This document shows positions 45,666 to 54,074 of a stretch of DNA of 64,000 nucleotides, piece by piece. A model generated the notes under the pieces. It saw nothing but the letters and a program-made list of their open reading frames with translations, was not told where the DNA came from and ran no database searches. Every line of letters starts with the position of its first letter. Within the stretch, counting starts at the first letter, position 1. Made by a program: the position numbers and the translations under genes. Source of the stretch: Falsochrobactrum shanghaiense (lineage in GTDB: Bacteria; Pseudomonadota; Alphaproteobacteria; Rhizobiales; Rhizobiaceae); contig NZ_QGDB01000008.1 in assembly GCF_003149535.1 (NCBI RefSeq), forward strand, positions 40,730 to 104,729, given 5' to 3'.

Positions 45666-46481
45666 GGCACCGTTACCTTAATCAAAGCGTAAACATCAGC
45701 AGCGATAATAGGGTATGACAGAACCTCGTGCCTCGCTTTATCGTCGCCATCGCTATCCAGCTGAGATTATTGCTGAGGCGGTGTGGTTGTATTTCCGCTT
45801 TCCACTGAGCTTTCGTATGGTCGAAGATATGCTGGCTTATCGCGGGATATTCGTCACACATAAGTCAGTTTACGAATGGGCGGAGAAATTCGGACGGGCT
45901 TATGCCAGTAATATCCGTCGTCGCACACCGCGCCTTGGCGATAAATGGCACTTGGATGAGTGCGTAATATCTATCAAAGGTGAGCATCACATTCTTTGGC
46001 GAGCGGTCGATCAGGACGGTTTTGTGTTAGATGTTTTGGTCCAGAAACGCCGCAATACCAAGGCCGCCAAGCGTTTTATGTGCAAGCTTCTCTCTGCTCA
46101 GGGCTGTGCACCGCGGGTTATGGTCACCGATAAACTGCGCTCGTATGGCGCTGCGAAACGAGTGATAGGCCTTAGCGTTTGCGATCATCGCCAGCATAAG
46201 GGTTTGAACAATCGGGCAGAGAATTCGCATCAGCCGATCCGACGACGCGAGCGGGTTATGAAGCGCTTTAAATCGGCGCGACATGTGCAAAACTTCACGT
46301 CGATACATGACCCGATTTACAATCTTCATTATTTCCCACGCAACCAAATCAGTTCAGCCAATCACCGAGAGCTACGACAAGCCGCCACTGACATGTGGCG
46401 TGAAATCTCGTGCCTGAAATCTGCATGACAGAGGCCACAAAGAATGAGCCATGTCTGCACTCTCGTTAAAGTAACAGTGCC
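45666..46481 (+). mobile_element. IS6-family insertion sequence (816 bp), no target duplication
   Basis: Ends: GGCACCGTTACCTTAA at 45666 and, read inward from 46481, GGCACTGTTACTTTAA. The flanking octamers (GCAAATGT left, TGACCCGC right) differ, so the element no longer has its target duplication. IS6 elements fuse replicons and recombine, which leaves such unmatched flanks. GC content and gene content change on its right side. Confidence 0.85.
45715..46428 (+). CDS. IS6-family transposase
   Basis: DDE transposase of 237 aa, full length for IS6/IS26-type elements. N-terminal helix-turn-helix (YPAEIIAEAVWLYFRFPLSF, RMVEDMLAYRGIFVTHKSVY), then catalytic residues in KWHLDECVISIKGEHHILWR (Asp), MVTDKLRSYGAAK (Asp) and NNRAENSHQPIRRRERVMKR (Glu). 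No stops or shifts, so probably active. It starts 49 bases from the left inverted repeat. Confidence 0.95.
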   Translation: MTEPRASLYRRHRYPAEIIAEAVWLYFRFPLSFRMVEDMLAYRGIFVTHKSVYEWAEKFGRAYASNIRRRTPRLGDKWHLDECVISIKGEHHILWRAVDQDGFVLDVLVQKRRNTKAAKRFMCKLLSAQGCAPRVMVTDKLRSYGAAKRVIGLSVCDHRQHKGLNNRAENSHQPIRRRERVMKRFKSARHVQNFTSIHDPIYNLHYFPRNQISSANHRELRQAATDMWREISCLKSA

Positions 46482-46520
46482 TGACCCGCTGGTGATGTGA
46501 CACGCGGGTCAACCTGAAGT

Positions 46521-47279
46521 TCATCCCACAAGCAGATGGCTCATCGCCGGGTCGGGAATGACGACGATGCGGCTGCCATCTCTTGCCTCGTCGTGAAGAT
46601 GGATCACATCCTGATTGATGAGCCGAATGCAACCTGAGGAAACGGCCTTCCCGATGCTGAACGCCTCAGGCGTGCCGTGTATCCGATACAGCGTGTCCTT
46701 CCCGTTTTCATGGATATAGAGGGCGCGAGCACCGAGTGGATTTTTGAGTCCGGGATCCATGCCTCCATTTGCAATGCTGTAGGGCTCCAGCCCTGGCTGC
46801 CGCGCAACCATTGAATCAGGCGGTGTCCAGCGCGGCCATTCCCGCCTGTAAGCCATTATGGCCTCCCCAGCCCAGGCGAACCCCTCCCGTCCTACTCCGA
46901 TTCCATAGCGGGTCGCGCGGCCACCTGCCTTAACGTGGTAGAGATATTTGGCTGGCGTATCGACGACGAGGGTGCCTGGCTTCTCGTTCGTCGGATAGTC
47001 CACCTCGGTTCGCCAGAACTGCGGCGGTAGCTGGCTGATGTCGACCTCCGGGATCGGAAACCTCTCATTGGGCATTGCATAGTACATCGGCGGCACCACC
47101 GGCGCAGGCGCTGGCGGAGGTTCGGCGATCGTCACGACGGGCGGCGGTTGGGTCGATACACAGCCAGAGACGGCGATCGCCCCTACACCAAGGATGAAGG
47201 AGCGCCTTGGCAAGCCTGCACCCACCCACCGTCCATTTGAGCTGCTCGTTCTCTCTTCAGTCTGACTGTCATAGGCCAT
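46521..47279 (-). CDS. L,D-transpeptidase lipoprotein (YkuD family)
   Basis: Peptidoglycan L,D-transpeptidase (252 aa) forming 3-3 cross-links or attaching proteins to peptidoglycan. The N-terminus carries a basic twin-arginine-like start (LPRRSFILGVGAIAVSGC) with a lipobox Cys, then a Pro-rich linker, then the YkuD domain with GTLVVDTPAKYLYHVKAGG, the HG motif in YRIHGTPEAFSIG and the catalytic SSGCIRLINQD. It lies downstream of a separate promoter region with the direct-repeat box at 47326-47343, and is a paralogue of the gene at 47996-48691. Confidence 0.9.
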   Translation of the reverse strand: MAYDSQTEERTSSSNGRWVGAGLPRRSFILGVGAIAVSGCVSTQPPPVVTIAEPPPAPAPVVPPMYYAMPNERFPIPEVDISQLPPQFWRTEVDYPTNEKPGTLVVDTPAKYLYHVKAGGRATRYGIGVGREGFAWAGEAIMAYRREWPRWTPPDSMVARQPGLEPYSIANGGMDPGLKNPLGARALYIHENGKDTLYRIHGTPEAFSIGKAVSSGCIRLINQDVIHLHDEARDGSRIVVIPDPAMSHLLVG

Positions 47280-47325
47280 GTCGGTACTCTCTGTTAATCT
47301 CGCGGGCTGCTTCCAAGCCTGCCCG

Positions 47326-47343
47326 CCTTAGGGCAACCTTAAG
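47326..47343. promoter_or_regulatory. QseB/PmrA-type direct-repeat box 1
   Basis: CCTTAGG (47326-47332) and CCTTAAG (47337-47343), 11-bp period, 47 bases before the L,D-transpeptidase start at 47279. It is the weaker relative of the boxes at 51390 and 57471. Confidence 0.5.
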
Positions 47344-47383
47344 TGACGAATGGCGGAGGCCAGTGCGCCGTGGAGCCACCCGC

Positions 47384-47995
47384 TCAGGCCGCGCGGGCCT
47401 CTGCGATCGCCTTCTTCAGCCCCTTCTCATCCAGCACACCTGCGAACGTGGTCCGGCCGATGACGAAGGAAGGCGTACCTGCGAAGTTGAAGGCGAGCGC
47501 CTGGCTGTAGTTGCGGTCGAGCAGCCCCGAGATCTTGGTGCTGTGCTTGTTCACGGCGGCAGCAATTTCCTTCATCGTGAGGCCGGTGCTCGTGAGCGCC
47601 TTCTCCACGGCTTCTTCAGTCAGTTTGCCCGTCGTCTTCATCAGCGCCTCCATTGCAGGCTCGTACTTGCCGATCTGGGCGGCTCCGAGAACTGCCTGGG
47701 CAGCAAAGATCGAGGCACCGCCGAAGACGGGCCAGTCCTTCAGCACCAGCCGGACATTGCCGTCCTCGCGAACGACCTTCTCGAGCATGGGATGGATCTT
47801 CTTGCAGTAGGGGCACTGGTAATCGAAGAATTCGACGACCGTGACGTCCCCTTTGGGATTGCCGAGAACTGGTGCGTCCGGATCATGGAAGACGGTCTTT
47901 TCGGTGATCTCCTGGCCGAACGCCAGGCGCGGGAGGACGGCAGCCACTGCGGCAGTGCCCGCGGTGACGGCGAGCAGGTTTCTGCGGGTAATCAT
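47384..47995 (-). CDS. DsbA-family thiol oxidoreductase
   Basis: Periplasmic thioredoxin-fold protein (203 aa) of the DsbA/ScsC type. A Tat-like signal (ITRRNLLAVTAGTAAVAAVL) precedes the fold; the active site is CPYC in VVEFFDYQCPYCKKIHPML, and the cis-Pro loop is GTPSFVIG. It probably forms, or isomerises, disulfides with electrons supplied by the DsbD-like protein of the same operon. Its start is immediately next to the stop of the preceding L,D-transpeptidase gene. Length normal. Confidence 0.93.
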   Translation of the reverse strand: MITRRNLLAVTAGTAAVAAVLPRLAFGQEITEKTVFHDPDAPVLGNPKGDVTVVEFFDYQCPYCKKIHPMLEKVVREDGNVRLVLKDWPVFGGASIFAAQAVLGAAQIGKYEPAMEALMKTTGKLTEEAVEKALTSTGLTMKEIAAAVNKHSTKISGLLDRNYSQALAFNFAGTPSFVIGRTTFAGVLDEKGLKKAIAEARAA

Positions 47996-48691
47996 TCATA
48001 CTTCTCCTTTTCGCGATTCTTCAGGTCCGAGCACGACGACCTTGGAGCCCTTCGGCACGCGGCGATGCAGGTCGATGATGTCGTGGTTCAGCAGCCGGAT
48101 GCAGCCGGACGAGACCGACTTGCCGATGCTCCAGGGTTCATTGGTCCCGTGGATTCGATAGAGCGTGTCCTTGCCGCCCTGGTAGAGGTACAGGGCACGT
48201 GCTCCCAGAGGGTTCTTGATGCCACCCTCCAGGCCCGATGCTAAAGGGCCGTAGCGCTCCGGATTGCGCTTGATCATGTTCTGGGTGGGCACCCAGCCCG
48301 GCCACTGCGCCTTACGGGCGATATCGGCCTCGCCCTCGAATTCCATGCCGGCCTTGGCGACGCCGACGCCGTAGCGCATCGCCTTGCCACCCTCCATGAC
48401 GAGGTAAAGAAAACGGGAGTGGGGATCGACCACGATAGTGCCTGCCGGATAGCCGGTCTTGTAGTCCACAACCTGGCGGACATTCTTCGGATCCATCTTG
48501 GAGACGTCGACGCCGGGGATGGTTTCGTCTCCATCCTTGATCGGCGCATACATACTGGCCAACGACGGGTCCGCTTTCGGGGCTTCGACCTTTGCGGGCT
48601 CCGCGGCGGTCTGCGCGCAGGCCGACAACCCCATGACGAAAAGCGAGGCGGTCAACGGTCGCCACAGATCGGCCGCTCGGGCAGGGATCAT
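47996..48691 (-). CDS. L,D-transpeptidase (YkuD family), second copy
   Basis: Exported L,D-transpeptidase (231 aa), probably a lipoprotein (signal [15 protein letters not shown]). The YkuD domain shows [20 protein letters not shown], the [16 protein letters not shown] block and the catalytic [16 protein letters not shown]. It overlaps the preceding TlpA-like gene by 4 bases and abuts dsbA, so it is co-transcribed with disulfide enzymes; the catalytic Cys of such enzymes must be kept reduced in the periplasm, which may explain the grouping (inference). Confidence 0.92.
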   Translation of the reverse strand: MIPARAADLWRPLTASLFVMGLSACAQTAAEPAKVEAPKADPSLASMYAPIKDGDETIPGVDVSKMDPKNVRQVVDYKTGYPAGTIVVDPHSRFLYLVMEGGKAMRYGVGVAKAGMEFEGEADIARKAQWPGWVPTQNMIKRNPERYGPLASGLEGGIKNPLGARALYLYQGGKDTLYRIHGTNEPWSIGKSVSSGCIRLLNHDIIDLHRRVPKGSKVVVLGPEESRKGEV

Positions 48692-49503
48692 TCGGATATT
48701 CCTTCTTCAGATTTGAGTTCCTGGATCTTCTGCGCGAGAACCTCGCGGGAAATCTCGCCGAGGTGAGAGCCGGCCAGCGTGCCGTCGGCTGCTAAGAAGA
48801 GTGTTGCGGGCAGACCGACCGCCGAATAGTGGCGGCTGAGCAGAAGCTGCGGATCGAGCACCGCCTGCGGCAGATCGAGGTTCGCACTCCGGAGGTAGTC
48901 AGCGATCTTGGCCGCCTGCTCGCCCTGGTTTGCAAAGACGAAGTCGACATCGGCCATGTTGGCAGCGAGTTCCGCCATCATCGGCAGTTCGCGGCGGCAA
49001 GGCGGGCACCACGTCGCCCACATGTTCAGAACCGTAGGACGACCGTTGGCACCGATCCCTCTTTCGGCACCATCAAGTGTCCGGAAGCTGGAGGTGACGG
49101 GCGCTAGCTGCGGGTCAGAATAGGTCAACGCCAGCGTCGCCGCTGTCGCAACCATGCCAGCGGCAAGGCTAGCCACGGCCCATCCGACAAGCTTTCGGCT
49201 CTTCAGGAACAGCAGGACCAGCACCACGGCGACGCCTGCGGCCCCTCCGCTCCAGGAGAACCCGCCTTGCCACACCGCAAGGATCCGCCAAGGCTCCGAA
49301 GCGAAGCTCCCGGCATGCTGCAGAACATGCCCCAGGCGCGCCGCCGCCAGTCCGACCAGAGCCGTCCAAGACGACCAGCGTCCGAGCCTGTCGTCGACCC
49401 GGTGGGCAAGAACGGACGCTGCAGCGAGAAACACGACCATGCCCACGATGGCAGCGAAGCGCTCGGCGTCGAACGCGAAGGGACCGAAGGAGACGGCGTT
49501 CAT
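48688..49503 (-). CDS. TlpA-like thioredoxin fused to an Lgt-like membrane domain
   Basis: Protein of 271 aa. The first 125 residues are membrane helices whose segments ([60 protein letters not shown]) resemble the N-terminal part of prolipoprotein diacylglyceryl transferase (Lgt), though the catalytic half is absent. The rest is a TlpA/ResA-type thioredoxin domain with [18 protein letters not shown] and the cis-Pro loop [12 protein letters not shown]. It probably reduces periplasmic proteins. Overlaps both neighbours by 4 bases (ATGA), so operon coupling is tight. Confidence 0.85.
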   Translation of the reverse strand: MNAVSFGPFAFDAERFAAIVGMVVFLAAASVLAHRVDDRLGRWSSWTALVGLAAARLGHVLQHAGSFASEPWRILAVWQGGFSWSGGAAGVAVVLVLLFLKSRKLVGWAVASLAAGMVATAATLALTYSDPQLAPVTSSFRTLDGAERGIGANGRPTVLNMWATWCPPCRRELPMMAELAANMADVDFVFANQGEQAAKIADYLRSANLDLPQAVLDPQLLLSRHYSAVGLPATLFLAADGTLAGSHLGEISREVLAQKIQELKSEEGISE

Positions 49504-51344
49504 CGAAGGGCGCTCTTGGCTGCTGATGCAGACGTCGTAACGGTGTCTGCACTGATCTCTCCCACCAGCCTGCTGTCGGCAATCTCATCGTTGTTGCCGT
49601 CGAGGAACAGCATTGTCGGGGGCCCGACGACCTGAAGGTCCTTCATCAGCGACTGGTTGGCCTCGGTGATCTCACTGAGATCCACCGAGATCAGGCGGAT
49701 GCCGTCCAGCGCGTTCACCACCGTCGGGTCCGGAAAAACGGATCGCTCGATCACCCGGCAGGTGACGCACCAGTCGGCCGTGAAGTAGACAAGCGAGGGG
49801 GTGTCTCCCGCGTCGGCTGCCAGCAGCGAGGACAGTTCGGAGGAGGAGGCAGCGAACTGGAAGGAATCCTTGTCAATCGCTTTCGTTGGTGTTGCGTCTC
49901 CGGAGCGCGCGACAGTGATGGGCGCGAGAGGCTTCAGAGGATCGGTTGCGCCCGAAAGGCCGCCAATCGCTAGCATGACGCCGTAGAGAGCGGCCAACAT
50001 GCCAGCAGATTTGGCAAATCGTGCAGCGCTGCCGGCCTCAGGTCTCATCTGATCGAAGGCTCCGATGAAAACCCCGAAGGTGATCGCCAGGATAGACCAC
50101 AACAGAAGACCAGTTCCGGCAGGCAGCAGACGGTCCACGAGCCAGACCGCGGTGGCGAGGAACAGGAAGCCGAAGACCTGCCGGACCCGTTCCATCCATT
50201 GTCCTGCACGCGGAAGCAGGCCCGACCCGAAGGTCCCCATCAGGATCAAGGGGATGCCCTTGCCGATGCCGAGCGCGAACAAGGCCGTCGCGCCGAGGAC
50301 GACGTCTCCGGTCTGCGCAATGTAGAGAAGCGCGCCGGCGAGCGGAGCCGTAACGCAAGGTCCGATCACCAGAGCGGATGAGAATCCGAGCGCTGCCGAA
50401 GACGCCAGTGAACCTCCTGAATCGCGGCGTGGGGCGAGCCGGTTCCTGAGAAAGGAGGGAAGCTGGAGTTCGAATATCCCGAAGCTTGAAAGTGCCAGAG
50501 CCACGAAGATGGCTGCAACGACGAGTGTGGCAGCGGAAGACTGGAGCGCGATCTGGAAGCTCTGACCCCACCATGCAGCGACCACGCCGAAGAGACTGAA
50601 GGCAGCCGCCAAAGAAAGGACGTAGGTTGACGACAATACAAATCCACGTCCAGCCGACAGGCTCTCGCCCTCCCTCGAAAGGGTCGCGGCGAGGATAGGG
50701 TACATGGGAAACACGCATGGCGTGAAGGCCAGCAGGACGCCGAGCCCCATGAAGCCGGCGACCAGCAACAGCACTCCACCGCGATCGAGCAGAGATCCCA
50801 CGAGTCCGTTGGAGGACTGGTCAGAGATACGGATTGCAGCCGTGTCGGCGGGTTCCGGCGCGGCTTTGGACACCAGAGGAAAGGCTGCCTGTGACTGAAG
50901 CGCAGTCTGAAGACCAGCCGGTTTTTTGCTGGCTACAGGCGTCAACGCAGCAGGGTCGAGATCGACCGTGGTCGGAGGATAGCAGAGACCGCCATCCTGG
51001 CAGCCCTGGTAGGTGACCTTGACGAAACCAGTGATCGGTCCGGCGATCGTTGCCGTAGCCGTCCCATAATAAACCTCGGTGCTTCCGTATCCGGGATCCT
51101 CCTTGATGACGCCCGGCGGGGTTGTCATTTCGAGAGGTCTGCCGTCGGCGTCTTTCACACTCAGGTATTCTCGGTAGAGATAGTAGCCGTCTTCAAGCTG
51201 CCATCTTAATGCGATGTCAGGACCGTCGCGTCCTGCCTCCATGCGAAAGGCCTGATCCATTGGAAGCGGCGGTTCGATAGCTGACGCCACCGCCGAGACG
51301 GCTAAGGCCACGATGAAAGATGAAACCGACAGGAAGAAACGCAA
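49500..51344 (-). CDS. dsbD: DsbD-type thiol:disulfide interchange protein
   Basis: Membrane protein (about 614 aa) carrying electrons from cytoplasmic thioredoxin to periplasmic thiol proteins. Domains: signal peptide (RFFLSVSSFIVALAVSAVAS), N-terminal periplasmic domain with CQDGGLC, eight-helix core with LLAFTPCVFPMYPILAATLS and LVIGPCVTAPLAGALLYI, and a C-terminal thioredoxin domain with DWCVTCRVIER. A TTG at 51344 with GGAG upstream is chosen; a TTG at 51389 would touch the regulatory box. First gene of the operon, divergent from the two-component genes. Confidence 0.92.
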   Translation of the reverse strand: MRFFLSVSSFIVALAVSAVASAIEPPLPMDQAFRMEAGRDGPDIALRWQLEDGYYLYREYLSVKDADGRPLEMTTPPGVIKEDPGYGSTEVYYGTATATIAGPITGFVKVTYQGCQDGGLCYPPTTVDLDPAALTPVASKKPAGLQTALQSQAAFPLVSKAAPEPADTAAIRISDQSSNGLVGSLLDRGGVLLLVAGFMGLGVLLAFTPCVFPMYPILAATLSREGESLSAGRGFVLSSTYVLSLAAAFSLFGVVAAWWGQSFQIALQSSAATLVVAAIFVALALSSFGIFELQLPSFLRNRLAPRRDSGGSLASSAALGFSSALVIGPCVTAPLAGALLYIAQTGDVVLGATALFALGIGKGIPLILMGTFGSGLLPRAGQWMERVRQVFGFLFLATAVWLVDRLLPAGTGLLLWSILAITFGVFIGAFDQMRPEAGSAARFAKSAGMLAALYGVMLAIGGLSGATDPLKPLAPITVARSGDATPTKAIDKDSFQFAASSSELSSLLAADAGDTPSLVYFTADWCVTCRVIERSVFPDPTVVNALDGIRLISVDLSEITEANQSLMKDLQVVGPPTMLFLDGNNDEIADSRLVGEISADTVTTSASAAKSALR

Positions 51345-51389
51345 GGTCCGCTCCGTTGCTTGGGTTGGAGCGGCGGTCTCTCCTCCCAA

Positions 51390-51411
51390 CCTTAAGGCAG
51401 CCTTAAGGTAG
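51390..51411. promoter_or_regulatory. QseB/PmrA-type direct-repeat box 2
   Basis: Tandem 11-mers CCTTAAGGCAG and CCTTAAGGTAG lie between the divergent dsbD operon and the response-regulator gene. CTTAA repeated every 11 bp is the layout recognised by PmrA/QseB-type OmpR-family regulators. It could serve both directions. Confidence 0.7.
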
Positions 51412-51448
51412 CCGGCGCAGGGAGGACGCGAAGTCAGATGAGGATGTG

Positions 51449-52111
51449 ATGCGCCTGCTGGTCGTGGAAGATGACGAGATCCTGTTGGACGGCCTGAAGG
51501 TCGGGCTGCAGATGTGCGGCTTCACGGTCGACGCCGTGACATCGGTTGCCGATGCCGACGCTGCGATCGAGGCCGACAGATTTGATGCCGTCATCCTGGA
51601 CCTGATGCTCCCGGACGGAACTGGCCTCGATGTACTGGCAAGGATGCGACGGTCCGGCGACCGCACCCCTGTTCTCCTGCTGACTGCGAAGGACGAAGTT
51701 GCCGATCGAATAGCAGGGCTGGACTCGGGAGCCGACGACTATCTCGGAAAACCTTTCGATCTCGACGAGGTCGCTGCCCGGCTCCGTGCCATCGTCCGTC
51801 GTGGACACGGCAGGGCCACAGGGCTTCTCGAATGGAAGGACGTGAGCCTCGACCCGGCGCGCATGTCCGCATCGCGTGACGGCATGGCGATCTCCCTCTC
51901 GCGGCGGGAGTTCGTCATCCTGCAGGCGCTGATGGAGACGCCCGGCGTCATCCTGTCCCGGTCTAATCTCGAGGAGAAGCTTTATGGATGGCAGGAGGAG
52001 ATCGAGAGCAATACGGTGGAAGTTCACGTCCACAAGCTCCGATCCAAGCTGGGCGCGAGCTTCATCGAGACCGTTCGGGGCGCAGGCTATCGATTGAGGG
52101 CGGCACAATGA
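51449..52111 (+). CDS. OmpR-family response regulator (QseB/TctD-like)
   Basis: Response regulator of 220 aa: receiver domain (MRLLVVEDDEILLDGLKVGL, phospho-acceptor Asp in AVILDLMLPDGTGLDVL, Lys in YLGKPFDLDEV) and a C-terminal winged helix (LSRREFVILQALMETPGVIL, SNTVEVHVHKLRSKLG, IETVRGAGYRL). The IESNTVEVHVHKLR block is typical of QseB/BasR/TctD. It overlaps its sensor kinase by 4 bases and is divergent from dsbD; it probably binds the CCTTAAGG direct repeats. The ATG at 51449 is used; a GTG one codon earlier is possible. Confidence 0.92.
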   Translation: MRLLVVEDDEILLDGLKVGLQMCGFTVDAVTSVADADAAIEADRFDAVILDLMLPDGTGLDVLARMRRSGDRTPVLLLTAKDEVADRIAGLDSGADDYLGKPFDLDEVAARLRAIVRRGHGRATGLLEWKDVSLDPARMSASRDGMAISLSRREFVILQALMETPGVILSRSNLEEKLYGWQEEIESNTVEVHVHKLRSKLGASFIETVRGAGYRLRAAQ

Positions 52112-53475
52112 ACTCCATACGGATCCGGCTGTTTGCAATCCTGATTGCCACGACCGGCGCGGTGTGGCTCTTCGCTGCCGCCTGGATCTATGCGAGCACG
52201 CAAGCCGAAGTCGAGCGCGTACTGGACGCGCGCCTGATGGAAGCGGCACGCATGGTGAGTTCGCTGATCACGGATCACCAGATCGATCCCTCCGCGGCAG
52301 CCAATGCGGCAACTGCCGATACTCCCCCTCCGCCATTTAAGGAAGCCGGCGGCGGCTATAGCCGTCAACTTTCCTGCCAGATCTGGTCGCTTCAGGGCAG
52401 CCTCGTCAGCCGCTCTGAAAGCGCGCCTGCAACCTCGCTGGCGAGCCATACAGATGGCTTCGAAGAAACGGAGATCGAAGGAGAACGGTGGCGGGTCTAC
52501 GCCGTCGTCAATCCCACGCTTGGCGTCCGTGTGCTGGTCGGTGACAGTCTTGAGATCCGAGACCGGCTGATCGGCGACGTCATCAAGGGACTGCTTCTCC
52601 CCGGGATCGTCATTCTCCCCGTCCTGGCAGCGTTGATCTGGTTGAGCGTCGGGCGTGGCCTTGCTCCACTGACGCGTATTGCCGAAGGGCTTGCCGGCCG
52701 TTCTGCATCCGAACTCCACCCGGTGGATGCGGGATCGGTTCCGCGGGAGGTTCGGCCGGTCATCCGGGCGCTGAACAGCCTGTTCGGTCGCGTGGCTGAA
52801 GCGCGCGACCGCGAACGGAGCTTCACCGCCTATGCAGCGCATGAACTGAAGACGCCGCTCGCAGGTCTCAAGACCCAGGCGCAGGTGGCCCTTCGAACCG
52901 ACGAACCGAGCGTCCAGCGTGACGCGCTGTCTCGCATCTCCACCAGCGTCGACCGAACCAGCCGGATGGTCAGGCAGCTTATCGATCTTGCCGCCGTAGA
53001 TGCGTCGCAGGACGTCACGAGCGATGAGGAGGTCGATATCGCAGTCCTTGTCGGGGAAGTGGCCTGGGAGTTGGAGAACCAGCTCGCAGCGAACGACGTC
53101 CATGTGGCGATGGAACTTTCAGACCAGGCTCAGCCACCCACCGTCATCCGGGGCGACAGGATCCTTGTTCGTCTGGTCCTCCGCAATCTGCTTGAAAATG
53201 CCATCCAGCATTCCCCAAAGGCCGGCGAAGTCAGGTGCCGCGTCCTGGCGAGGACAAACGAAGTCTGCGTTGAAATCCTGGACCAGGGACCGGGAATTAA
53301 GCAGGAGGACGAAAAGCGCGTCACGGAACGCTTCTTCCGGGGATCAAAGGCGCATGGTCATGGTAGCGGGCTTGGATTGTCGATCGTCCAGATGGCGCTC
53401 GCCCGTCTAGGCGGAAGCCTGACCTTCGAGAGAGGTGCTCGCTGGTTTGTTGCGAGGGCGTCGTTTCCGATCTGA
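52108..53475 (+). CDS. Sensor histidine kinase (QseC-like)
   Basis: Membrane histidine kinase of 455 aa. Two membrane helices (RLFAILIATTGAVWLFAAAW and LLLPGIVILPVLAALIWLSV) flank a periplasmic domain with a two-component sensor N-terminal fold. HAMP-like linker, then the H-box AAHELKTPLAGLKTQAQVAL, N-box NLLENAIQHSPKAG, G1 ILDQGPGIKQED and G2 GHGSGLGLSIVQM. The signal may be envelope redox or metal stress, given the neighbouring genes (inference). The frame is open earlier, but the ATG at 52108 fits the family and overlaps the regulator stop. Confidence 0.92.
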   Translation: MNSIRIRLFAILIATTGAVWLFAAAWIYASTQAEVERVLDARLMEAARMVSSLITDHQIDPSAAANAATADTPPPPFKEAGGGYSRQLSCQIWSLQGSLVSRSESAPATSLASHTDGFEETEIEGERWRVYAVVNPTLGVRVLVGDSLEIRDRLIGDVIKGLLLPGIVILPVLAALIWLSVGRGLAPLTRIAEGLAGRSASELHPVDAGSVPREVRPVIRALNSLFGRVAEARDRERSFTAYAAHELKTPLAGLKTQAQVALRTDEPSVQRDALSRISTSVDRTSRMVRQLIDLAAVDASQDVTSDEEVDIAVLVGEVAWELENQLAANDVHVAMELSDQAQPPTVIRGDRILVRLVLRNLLENAIQHSPKAGEVRCRVLARTNEVCVEILDQGPGIKQEDEKRVTERFFRGSKAHGHGSGLGLSIVQMALARLGGSLTFERGARWFVARASFPI

Positions 53476-53506
53476 GCCCTTGGCGGCTGGCCCTGTCCTG
53501 TTGCGC

Positions 53507-53955
53507 TTATGGACCCCGTCTGACCCCGACGGCTCGTAGCGCAGCATCGAGCCTGTTGCCGCCCTTGGCGTCGAAGTCACCTCTGAGCGCTTTCAACGCA
53601 TATCGCTCCTGGTTGATTTCCTCCGCCGTCCGAAACCCCATGCGGCGCAATACCGGCAGGGGCGGACACCAGCCTTGGATGGCGTGCTGGAACAGGAAGC
53701 CGGTTACGATTGCCGGCAATGCAGCCATCGTTTGTCTACTGTCGCCGCCAAAATGGTCCCTGTGAATGCCAAAGAGGAGGCATTTGCTTCGAGCGTCCGC
53801 TCGATGTCCCACTCCCGATCAAGTTCCGCGAGCCTCGCTGCGATCTGGTCGGGGTGGGCTTCGTAGTAGGCGAGCCTCTCTTCCATCTGCCAGCGAAGGC
53901 GGTTGTTGATCTCGTCGGATGTCTGGGCGCTGACCCGGTTCGCTGTCGTGGCCAT
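53507..53955 (-). pseudogene. Frameshifted DUF2892-like membrane protein gene
   Basis: The minus strand starts at 53955 (MATTANRVSAQTSDEINNRL) and reads ERLAYYEAHPDQIAARLAEL, WDIERTLEANASSLAFTGTI, LAATVDKRW, then goes out of frame; the continuation PAIVTGFLFQHAIQGWCPPL, PVLRRMGFRTAEEINQERYA, LKALRGDF lies one frame over. Restoring one base near 53722 would give a single protein of about 148 aa with a short membrane segment, of a family found beside sulfur-detoxification genes. Either a recent mutation or a sequencing error. Confidence 0.75.
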
Positions 53956-54028
53956 GGTTTTGATCTCCTTTGCGCGGGAACCCCAGGGGAAGCACAAAGT
54001 TCCGTGACCGGCCTTGAAGGTAACTCAC

Positions 54029-54044
54029 TATATAATATATTAGA
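54029..54044. promoter_or_regulatory. Candidate BigR operator
   Basis: CTATATAATATATTAG is a near-perfect AT-rich palindrome 30 bases before the blh start. BigR is known to bind an AT-rich palindrome overlapping the -10 region of its own operon; the exact match to the known site was not checked. Confidence 0.5.
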
Positions 54045-54074
54045 ACGTATAACGATATTTACGCGGAGCTAGTT

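Noticed and set aside
52087..53103. 338-aa open frame on the minus strand
   Set aside because: Antisense of the sensor kinase gene; no family features.
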